DNA of 64,000 nt from Arsenicicoccus dermatophilus (GTDB lineage: Bacteria > Actinomycetota > Actinomycetes > Actinomycetales > Dermatophilaceae), in NCBI RefSeq assembly GCF_022568795.1, contig NZ_JAKZHU010000001.1:1240001-1304000 (forward strand), read 5' to 3'. The position numbers and the translations under genes were made by a program. The notes beneath the pieces were generated by a model, which was not told the origin of the DNA, ran no database searches, and was given only the letters and a program-made list of their open reading frames with translations. Shown piece after piece: positions 37,565-47,126 of the stretch (position 1 is the first letter of the stretch; each line of letters begins with the position of its first letter).

Positions 37565-37570
37565 TACGCT
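37565..37570 (+). promoter_or_regulatory. -10 element before the sugar transporter operon
   Basis: TACGCT seven bases before the GTG of a 21-codon frame at 37578. It places the transcript start at or near that GTG, 62 nt before the binding-protein gene. The rest of the 37406-37564 gap shows no gene. Confidence 0.5.
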
Positions 37571-37577
37571 GGGTGCA

Positions 37578-37643
37578 GTGGGGACCACTCAACGCGATTC
37601 ACCTGGCTTGGCAGGGCCAGGGTTCAGGGGGGAGGTGCCGTGA
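37578..37643 (+). CDS. Putative leaderless upstream ORF coupled to the binding-protein gene
   Basis: GTG to TGA, 21 residues (VGTTQRDSPGLAGPGFRGEV plus Pro). The GTG lies seven bases after TACGCT, and the stop codon overlaps the downstream GTG start as GTGA. Ribosomes reading this frame would deliver themselves to the binding-protein start and keep its GGGGAGG site open. There is no homology to judge by; the call rests on position only. It could alternatively be just a 5' leader. Confidence 0.35.
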   Translation: MGTTQRDSPGLAGPGFRGEVP

Positions 37644-38872
37644 CGTCACCCACCCTTCGCCGCACGGCGGTCGCTGCGCTCACGACCTCGGCGCTCGCGC
37701 TCGGCGCGTGCACCGGAGGCTTCGCCGAGGAGCAGACCACCAGCACCGGACCGACCAGGCTCCGGGTGCTCGTCGCGGCGTCCTCCGACGTCGAGCTCGC
37801 CGCCGTGCGTCGGTCCGTGGCCGGGTGGGCCACCCGCACCGGCAGCACCGTGGAGGTGTCGGCCGCGGCCCGGCTCACCGAAGAGCTCGCCAAGGGCTTC
37901 GCCGGGGGCTCACCACCCGACCTGTTCTACGTCGAGCCGGCCATGCTGGGCACCTACGCCAAGGCCGGCAACCTCTACGCCTACGGCGACCAGGTCGCCG
38001 ACGTGCCCTACCTGCCCGCCCTCACCCGCACCTTCACCTACCGCGGGCGGCTGCAGTGCGCCCCCAAGGACTTCTCCACCCTCGCCCTGGTCATCGACCA
38101 GGAGCGTTGGGAGGCAGCGGGACTCACCGCGTCCGACCTGCCCCGCGACTGGGCGCAGCTGCGCACCGTCGCCGCCCGCCTGACCCGCGACGGCGCGGTC
38201 GGGCTGGTCCTGGCCCCAGAGCTGCAGCGCGTCGGGGCCTTCATGACCCAGGCGGGCGGGTGGGTCCTGTCCCCCGACGGTGGCACCCTCACGATCAGCA
38301 GCCCCGCCAACGTCCATGCTCTGCAGGAGATCCGGCGCCTGCTCGACACCGGCCACGCCCGGCTCACCACCCAGGTCGACGCCGGCTGGGCCGGGCAGGC
38401 GCTCGTCGACCGCCGCGCCGCCATGGTCATCGAGGGCAACTGGGTCCGGGGCGCGCTCGCCAAGGACGCGCCCGGGCGCCGGATCACCGTCGCCGAGCTG
38501 CCCGCCGGCCCGGTCGGCCGCGGAACCTTGATGTTCACCACCTGCTGGGGCATCGCGGCGGCCTCCCCGCACCGGGACGCCGCCGTCGACCTGGTCCGCC
38601 ACCTCGGCAGCGACACCGAGCAGCTCGCCGCGGCCAAGGCCTTCGGCGTCATGCCGTCCACGACCAGCGCGATGCGCAGCTACGCCCGACAGGCCCCGCA
38701 GGACGCGGCCTTCGTCAAGGGCGCGTCCTACGGCCGGGGCATGCCCAACCTGCCGGGCTTCTCCGCGGTCGTGGACGAGCTCAACGCGCACCTGCAGACC
38801 CTGCCCACCACCGAGGCCGGCGTGCTCCTGCGCGACGCCCAGCGGGTGGCCGAGCCGGCGCTGCAGGAGTGA
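37640..38872 (+). CDS. Sugar ABC transporter substrate-binding lipoprotein
   Basis: 410 residues. Signal peptide with lipobox LALGAC (Cys at about residue 25), so it is anchored to the outer face of the membrane. The remainder is a cluster B (maltose type) binding protein: LRVLVAASSDVELAAVRRSVAGW, GSPPDLFYVEPAMLGTYAKAGNLYAY, APKDFSTLALVIDQERWEAAGL and AAMVIEGNWVRG. The GTG at 37640 is preceded by a strong GGGGAGG; longer frame starts lack a signal peptide. It overlaps the first permease gene by GTGA. The ligand is unknown, probably an alpha-glucoside or maltodextrin given the neighbouring glucosidase. Confidence 0.92.
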   Translation: MTSPTLRRTAVAALTTSALALGACTGGFAEEQTTSTGPTRLRVLVAASSDVELAAVRRSVAGWATRTGSTVEVSAAARLTEELAKGFAGGSPPDLFYVEPAMLGTYAKAGNLYAYGDQVADVPYLPALTRTFTYRGRLQCAPKDFSTLALVIDQERWEAAGLTASDLPRDWAQLRTVAARLTRDGAVGLVLAPELQRVGAFMTQAGGWVLSPDGGTLTISSPANVHALQEIRRLLDTGHARLTTQVDAGWAGQALVDRRAAMVIEGNWVRGALAKDAPGRRITVAELPAGPVGRGTLMFTTCWGIAAASPHRDAAVDLVRHLGSDTEQLAAAKAFGVMPSTTSAMRSYARQAPQDAAFVKGASYGRGMPNLPGFSAVVDELNAHLQTLPTTEAGVLLRDAQRVAEPALQE

Positions 38873-39914
38873 CCGCCGGCACGATGCGGGCCGCGCGAGG
38901 ACGCACGCACGGGCGGGCGACCACGCAGGCGGGCTGGCTGATGACGGCGCCCGCCCTCGCACTCGTGGTCGTCTTCCTCGTCATACCGATCCTGATGGCC
39001 CTGCGCGTCTCCACCACCGGCTGGGACGGGACCGGCAGCCCCTTCGTCGCGGCGGACGCCGCACCGGTCGGGCTCGAGCACTACCGGATGCTGCTCACCG
39101 GATCCGGTCTGATCGGGGCGGACTTCATGACCGCCGTCGGCAACACCGCGTGGTACGTCCTGCTCGTCGTCCCCCTGCAGACGGCTCTGGCCCTGGGCCT
39201 GGCGCTCGCCGTGCACTCCCCGGGCTGCGCCATCGAGCCGTATGGCGGACCCTGCTCTACCTTCCCTCGGTGACCAGCGCCGTGGCGGTGACCGCGGTGT
39301 TCGCCCTGCTGTTCTCCTCCCAGGGGGTCGTCAACGCCCTGCTGGGGGCCGCCGGCATCGAGGGCCCCAGCTGGCTGCTCGATCCGCGCGGACTGCTGCA
39401 CCTGGCCCTCGGAGCGGTCGGGGTGGGCGAGCCCGGGTGGGGCGGTCGCGAGCTGCTCGGTCGTCCCCTGTGGGACTGGCTCGCGGGCCCGTCGATCGCG
39501 ATGTGCGTGCTCGTGCTGCTCGCCGTGTGGACGACCAGCGGGACCTTCATGCTGGTCTTCCTGGCTGCGCTGCAGGACCTGCCCGGGGAGGTGCTCGAGG
39601 CCGCGGCCGTCGACGGGGCCACCGGCTGGCGGTGCCTGCTGTGGATCACGATCCCGCAGCTGCGCGGCACGATCACCCTCGTGACGATGCTCGGCCTGAT
39701 CGGCACCTGGCAGGTCTTCGACCAGGTGTACGCCACGGGCGGCGGAGCGCCCGGCAAGACCCTGCTCACCCCGGCCTACCTCGCCTACTCCCTGTCCTTC
39801 GGGCAGGGAGAGTTCGGCGCGGGGGCCGCCGTGGCCTTCCTGGTGTGCCTGCTCACGCTCGCCTTCACCGCCGGGCACCGCGCCGTCGTCCGGCTCGTCG
39901 CGGGTCGCCCGTGA
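38869..39914 (+). pseudogene. Sugar ABC transporter permease 1 (MalF/UgpA-like), frameshifted
   Basis: From GTG 38869 (GTGA overlap with the binding-protein stop; ATG 38884 is an alternative) the frame encodes the first helix WLMTAPALALVVVFLVIPILMALRVS and continues to LALGLALAVHSPG, then leaves the family reading and stops at 39273. The second half, LRHRAVWRTLLYLPSVTSAVAVTAVFALLF to the end at 39914, is in the next frame and contains the permease EAA loop (VLEAAAVDGATGWRCLLWITIPQLRG). Adding one G to the GGG at 39222-39224 restores 348 residues. As written the importer would lack a working subunit. The second half ends in a GTGA overlap with permease 2, so the operon layout is otherwise intact. 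Confidence 0.88.
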
Positions 39915-40732
39915 GACGCCGCCCGCTGCTGACGCTCCTGCTGGCCGTGGTCGCCGTGGCCTATGCCCTGCCCGCGCTCGTGCAGCTGTCGACGAGCTTC
40001 AAGACCGACCCCGACGCCCTCTCCCACCCGCTGCGGCTTCTCCCCCGGCCACCGACCCTGCAGGCCTGGCGCCAGGCGCTCGGCACCCAGGACGACACCA
40101 ACCCCGTGGGGCGGTGGGCGCTCAACTCCGTCGGCGTCTCGCTCGCCGTCACCGTCGGCCGGGTGCCGCTGGACGCGCTCGCCGGGTATGCCTTGGCGCG
40201 GCTGCGATTCCGTGGCCGGCGCGGGGTGCTCGGACTGCTGGTCGTGGTGATGGCCGTGCCGGGCGTGGCCCTGCTCATCCCGACCTTCCTGGTCGTGACC
40301 TACCTGGGGATCTACGACACCTACGCCGCCATGATCCTGCCCATGCTCGTGGACGCCGCCGGGATCCTGCTGATGAAGCAGTTCTTCGAGTCGGTCCCGA
40401 CGTCGTATGCCGAGGCCGCGCGGCTCGACGGGGCGGGCGAGCTGCAGATCCTGTGGCACGTGCTGCTCCCGCTCGCCCGACCGGCGCTGGTCACCGTGGG
40501 CGTGCTGGCCTTCCAGGCCTCCTGGAACGACCTCAGCCACTACCTGGCGGCCACCAGCAGCGTCGAGCACAAGACGCTGGTCACCGGCCTCGCCGACCTG
40601 ACGGCCGGCAGCCTCGGGTCCGGCACCCAGCGGCCCCTGAAGATGGCCACCGCCCTGCTGACGACCGTCCCCGTGGTCGTCGTGGTGGTGGCTTCCCAGC
40701 GCTACCTCACCCACCTCGACCGCCACCGCTGA
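39911..40732 (+). CDS. Sugar ABC transporter permease 2 (MalG/UgpE-like)
   Basis: 273 residues with six transmembrane helices; the EAA loop that contacts the ATPase is YAEAARLDGAGELQILWHVLLPLARP. GTG start overlapping the upstream stop (GTGA). It would pair with permease 1 in the membrane. No ATP-binding gene follows, so the importer must borrow an ATPase encoded elsewhere, as with the shared MsiK-type ATPase of other actinobacteria. The C-terminus is VVVVVVASQRYLTHLDRHR. Confidence 0.92.
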   Translation: MRRRPLLTLLLAVVAVAYALPALVQLSTSFKTDPDALSHPLRLLPRPPTLQAWRQALGTQDDTNPVGRWALNSVGVSLAVTVGRVPLDALAGYALARLRFRGRRGVLGLLVVVMAVPGVALLIPTFLVVTYLGIYDTYAAMILPMLVDAAGILLMKQFFESVPTSYAEAARLDGAGELQILWHVLLPLARPALVTVGVLAFQASWNDLSHYLAATSSVEHKTLVTGLADLTAGSLGSGTQRPLKMATALLTTVPVVVVVVASQRYLTHLDRHR

Positions 40733-40844
40733 CCATCGGTCGCCGTCACGAGTCTGACCGGGTCTCGACCGCGGGGTGGGCCGCGTTGCGCGCACCGGCT
40801 CGCCTCCACGGGCGGGACGGGAGGACGCCACCTAGAGTGCAGCC

Positions 40845-42617
40845 ATGGTGACGGAGGCTGAGGGGGGCCGAGGGCCGGACCGGGTGGGGCACGTGCTCGT
40901 CGTCGGGGTCGAGACCACGACGATCCGCGTGGCCGAGGAGCTGGCACGGGATGGCACCCCGGTGGTGGTCGTCGGCACGTCGGCGGCCGACCGGGATCTG
41001 GTGGCCGACCTGCGCGGACTGCCCGGGGTGGAGCTGCACGAGGTGCCCCGGGTCCGGGACGACGTGCTCCGCGAGGCCGGTGCTCCTCACGCCCGGGCGG
41101 TCGTGGTCCTCGGACGCGACGAGGTCGAGGTCACCCGCGTCGCGCTGGCCGTCGCCGAGATCACCTCCGCGGTGCGCCTGGTCCTGGAGGTCGTCAACGA
41201 CGACTTCGGCAACCGGCTCCGGGAGATCCTGCAGGACTGCGAGACGGTGTGCCCCGCGGCCGTCGCCGCACCGACGTTCGTGGCGGCGGCGCGGGGCGAG
41301 CTCGAGCGCCGACCGGTCGCCGGTCGCGACGTCGTCGTCAGCCCCGAGGAGCTGTTGCGCCACTCCGACGAGAAGCTCGTCCCGGTGCGCCTGTCCGCAG
41401 AGCACCAGACGGCACCGGGGACGGCCCACGAGGAGGACCGGCTGCTCCCCGGCTCCGAGCAGGACGCCGCGCCCGGGATGGAGCGGGTCGCGATGGGTTT
41501 CCGCTCCACGGGGCGGCGGCGCAGGGTGCGGACCCGTGGCCTGCTCGGAGGCTGGCGTCAGCTGGTGGACCGGCGCCAGCGGGTCGTGCTCGTCCTGCTG
41601 GCGCCGGTCATCGCCGCCAGCACGGTCTACTTCCACCACGACGCGGAGAAGGACTGGCTCACCGCGGCCTACCTCGCCGTGACCATGGCGACCGGCACCG
41701 GGTACGGCGACCCGGACGTCGCCGACCTGCGGGTGAAGGTCACCGCGGTGGTCTTCCAGTCCCTCGGCCTCCTGCTCGCCTCCGGTCTGACCGCCGTCAT
41801 GACCGATGCCCTCACAGGCTCGCGGCTGCAGGCCATCACCGGCGGGGTCCGCGGCCACTCGCGCCGGCACGTGGTGGTGTGCGGGCTGGGCCGGATCGGC
41901 ACCCAGGTCGTCGTCCTCCTGCGGGAGGAGGGGATCCCGGTGGTGGCGGTGGAGCGCAACGAGGATGCCTACGGCGTCAACCGGATCCGCCGGCTCAAGG
42001 TGCCCGTGATCATCGGCCAGGCCAGTGATCCCTCGACGCTGGAGGCGGCGGGCATCCAAGACTGCGACACGGTGATGGCCCTCACCGACGACGACGCGGT
42101 CAACCTCGAGATCGCCCGCAGCGCCCGCAGCGCCCGCAGCGCCCGGGACGACGTGCGGCTCGTGACCCGGCTGTTCGACGACGAGCTCGCCAGACGGGTC
42201 CAGCGCCGGCTGGCCCCCGGGGTGAGCCTGTCGGTGTCCATGCTCTCGGCGCCCCGGATCGTGGCCCGCGCCCTGGGACTGCCGGTGCCGCAGGTGCCCG
42301 TCCCCGTCCGCGCCGAGCCGGCGGCGCTCCTGGCTGAGCTCCTCGTCGAGCCCGGCTCCGAGATCGTGGCGTGCCTCCCCGCTACGCTGGACCTCGCGGG
42401 CGAGGCGCGGGTGCTCGCGGTCCGTCGGCGGGCGGGCGACGACGCCTCCGGGGCCCCTGTGTGGACCTGGCCGCCCACGACGGCGCCGTTGGCCCCCGGG
42501 GACGCCGTCGCCGTCGCCGCGACCCCCGCCAGCCACGACCGGTTGGCGCGAGCGTGTCGCTCGGCACGCAGCGGCGACCCGGCCTCGGCGGGCGGCTGCG
42601 GCCAGGTCCCCGGCTGA
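40845..42617 (+). CDS. Potassium channel protein with TrkA-N/RCK domains on both sides of the pore
   Basis: 590 residues. Residues about 15-130 form a first Rossmann-like TrkA-N domain (VGHVLVVGVETTTIRVAEELARDG). A two-helix pore region follows at about 240-325 with filter TGTGYGD (canonical TVGYGD, so Gly and Thr replace Thr and Val). From about 340 a second TrkA-N/RCK domain starts (VVVCGLGRIGTQVVVLLREEGI) with a C-terminal TrkA-C-like part. It should be a ligand-gated K+ channel or efflux route. ATG lies six bases after a TAGAGT -10, so leaderless. A 9-bp triplicate repeat near 42117-42143 adds Ala-Arg-Ser copies inside the RCK domain. Confidence 0.85.
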   Translation: MVTEAEGGRGPDRVGHVLVVGVETTTIRVAEELARDGTPVVVVGTSAADRDLVADLRGLPGVELHEVPRVRDDVLREAGAPHARAVVVLGRDEVEVTRVALAVAEITSAVRLVLEVVNDDFGNRLREILQDCETVCPAAVAAPTFVAAARGELERRPVAGRDVVVSPEELLRHSDEKLVPVRLSAEHQTAPGTAHEEDRLLPGSEQDAAPGMERVAMGFRSTGRRRRVRTRGLLGGWRQLVDRRQRVVLVLLAPVIAASTVYFHHDAEKDWLTAAYLAVTMATGTGYGDPDVADLRVKVTAVVFQSLGLLLASGLTAVMTDALTGSRLQAITGGVRGHSRRHVVVCGLGRIGTQVVVLLREEGIPVVAVERNEDAYGVNRIRRLKVPVIIGQASDPSTLEAAGIQDCDTVMALTDDDAVNLEIARSARSARSARDDVRLVTRLFDDELARRVQRRLAPGVSLSVSMLSAPRIVARALGLPVPQVPVPVRAEPAALLAELLVEPGSEIVACLPATLDLAGEARVLAVRRRAGDDASGAPVWTWPPTTAPLAPGDAVAVAATPASHDRLARACRSARSGDPASAGGCGQVPG

Positions 42618-42727
42618 CCGCCCGCGCCGCACCTGCGGGTCAGGACGGCCTCGCGGGAGGCTATGCCGTGCCAGGGCGGGTCCGCTCTCGCCCGACCGCG
42701 CGCGTCGCAGCGGCATACCGTGTGGAC

Positions 42728-42782
42728 ATGGCGCTGCGGCCCGCCCTCCGAGGAGGACGAGCCGCAGCGAGAGCAGCAGGGG

Positions 42783-42793
<11 letters not shown>
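42728..42793 (+). CDS. Possible leaderless small ORF overlapping the 3' end of acnA
   Basis: ATG to TGA, 21 residues beginning [26 protein letters not shown] (42716-42721) lies exactly six bases before the ATG, the same geometry as well-supported leaderless genes in this window. It is antisense to the last codons of acnA. The composition is what random high-GC sequence would give (Ala/Arg/Gly), so it may be chance or mark the 5' end of an antisense RNA. Confidence 0.2.
42733..42768 (-). terminator. Hairpin after acnA
   Basis: 8-bp outer stem (42733-42740 with 42761-42768) enclosing a second small stem (CCTC/GAGG), 15 bases past the acnA stop on the minus strand. A plausible but imperfect terminator. 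Confidence 0.5.
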
Positions 42794-45566
<2,773 letters not shown>

Positions 45567-45592
45567 GCCTGTTCCTTCCACGGAGATTCTTG

Positions 45593-45606
45593 TGTTGATG
45601 TCAAGA
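45593..45606. promoter_or_regulatory. acnA operator copy 1 (imperfect)
   Basis: TGTTGATGTCAAGA, a near match to the perfect palindrome of copy 2, centred 33 bp from it, or about three helical turns. It lies about 27 bases upstream of the aconitase start. Confidence 0.55.
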
Positions 45607-45625
45607 CAAGCCTCCCACGGCTATC

Positions 45626-45639
45626 TCTTGACGTCAAGA
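45626..45639. promoter_or_regulatory. acnA operator copy 2 (perfect palindrome)
   Basis: TCTTGACGTCAAGA is a perfect 14-bp palindrome. On the minus strand it contains TTGACG, which could serve as the -35 of the acnA promoter, so a bound repressor would block RNA polymerase. MarR-type regulators such as TamR are known to control aconitase in streptomycetes and are candidates; no such gene is in the window. Confidence 0.6.
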
Positions 45640-45764
45640 CATCTGGTTGTGCGCTGCACGAGGGCGTGGCCGGAGGGCACGTCGTCGTGGTCCTGCTGCC
45701 TGGCGATTGTCTCCCACGGGTGCGGGGCCTGCGACCCCGGGAGGGGGTATGGCGCCCGCGGGGA

Positions 45765-47126
45765 TCAGCGGTCCCCCGCGTCGCGCGTCCCGTCCTCGGG
45801 GTCACCCGGCTCGAGCAGCGCGATGCACTCCACGTGCTGGGTCATGGGGAAGGCGTCGTAGGCCACCAGGTCGGTCAGCAGATACCCCAGCTCCTCGGCG
45901 ACGGCGAGGTCGCGGGCGAGCGCGGAGGGGTCGCAGGCGACATACGCGATCGCCCGCGGTCCGAGCTGGGCGAGCTGCTCGACGACCTGGCGCCCGGCGC
46001 CGGAGCGGGGCGGGTCCAGGACCACGACGTCCGCGCGCAGCCCGCCGCGGGCCGCCTGCGCGAGCACGTGGTCGACGCGACCCTGACGGACCTCGACGTG
46101 GGGGTGCTCCTCGAGGTTGTCCAGGGCGTGGTCGACCGCAGCGGCGTCGGCCTCGACCGCCAGGACGTGTCCGGACTCCCCCACCGCGTCGGCGAGCCCG
46201 GCGGCGAACAGACCCACCCCGCAGTAGAGGTCGAGCGCGTGCTCACCCTCCTGCGGGTTCAGCATCTCGACCACGTCGCCGAGGAAGGTCGTGGCCGCGG
46301 CCGGGTGCACCTGCCAGAAGCCACGGGCGGACACCTCGAAGGCGTGCGCCCAGTCCTCGAACCCGACGGTCTCCAGCACGCCCGGGTCCGAGCCCGTGGT
46401 GCCGTCCCGGTGGATCGGGATCTGCACGGCCTCCTCCAAGCCCGACGCGTTGATCACGTCGATGCCCTCGCAGCCCTCCCAGGTGGTGGCCAGCACCCCG
46501 GACCCGATGACCGGGCGGGTGGCGATCAGGCAGTCGTCGACCGGCTCGATCTCGTGGGACCGGTGGCGCCGCAGCCCGGGTCGGCCGGACGCGTCCACGG
46601 CGAACTCCACCCGGGTCCGCCAGTCCAGGCCGGTCTCGTCCTCGGTCAGGGGAAGCACCCGCAGCCCCTCGAGCTCGATGCCGGCGAGCCGGTCGAGCTG
46701 CTCGGCGATCACCTGGGCCTTGAGCTCGCGCTGGTGGTCCAGGGCCACATGCTGCCAGTCGCAGCCGCCGCAGCGGCCGGGGCCGGCCCACCGGCACGGC
46801 GGGGTGACCCGGTGCTCGGAGGGCTCCAGCACCTCGACGGCGTCGGCGCGCAGGAAGCGGTCGCCGGTGCCCCCCTCGGTGACGCGGATCCGCACCCGCT
46901 CCCCGGGCAGGGTGTGCCGCACGAAGACGACGCGACCGTCCAGGCGGGCGACGCAGAAGCCACCGTGGGCCACGTTGCCGACGATCACCTCGGCCTCCTG
47001 GCCGACGAGCGGCTCGCCCTTGACCTGGCGCTCGCGGGTGGCGCGACCACCTGGCCGCCCCTGGCCGCCGCGGCGACCTCCTGCGCGCTGCCCGCCCGGT
47101 CGTCCGGGACGCTCTCGCTCCGCCAT
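45765..47126 (-). CDS. TrmA/RlmD-family class I SAM-dependent RNA methyltransferase
   Basis: 453 residues. A basic, Gly/Arg-rich N-terminal tail (1-35) is followed by a TRAM RNA-binding domain (about 38-100) and a Rossmann methyltransferase domain. C111, C119, C122 and a later Cys near 200 (VDDCLI) resemble the [4Fe-4S] ligands of RlmD. SAM motif ALDLYCGVGLFAAGLA, catalytic region VVVLDPPRSGAG and YVACDPSALARDL with the nucleophilic cysteine. It should make 5-methyluridine in rRNA or tRNA; which site is unknown. The ATG overlaps the upstream permease stop by TGATG, the same pairing as Rv2690c-Rv2689c in M. tuberculosis. Confidence 0.92.
   Translation of the reverse strand: MAERERPGRPGGQRAGGRRGGQGRPGGRATRERQVKGEPLVGQEAEVIVGNVAHGGFCVARLDGRVVFVRHTLPGERVRIRVTEGGTGDRFLRADAVEVLEPSEHRVTPPCRWAGPGRCGGCDWQHVALDHQRELKAQVIAEQLDRLAGIELEGLRVLPLTEDETGLDWRTRVEFAVDASGRPGLRRHRSHEIEPVDDCLIATRPVIGSGVLATTWEGCEGIDVINASGLEEAVQIPIHRDGTTGSDPGVLETVGFEDWAHAFEVSARGFWQVHPAAATTFLGDVVEMLNPQEGEHALDLYCGVGLFAAGLADAVGESGHVLAVEADAAAVDHALDNLEEHPHVEVRQGRVDHVLAQAARGGLRADVVVLDPPRSGAGRQVVEQLAQLGPRAIAYVACDPSALARDLAVAEELGYLLTDLVAYDAFPMTQHVECIALLEPGDPEDGTRDAGDR

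Noticed and set aside
36811-39273. An 820-codon plus-strand frame across lacI and the binding protein
   Set aside because: Only its last 135 codons are real (start of permease 1); the rest is out of phase with two intact genes.
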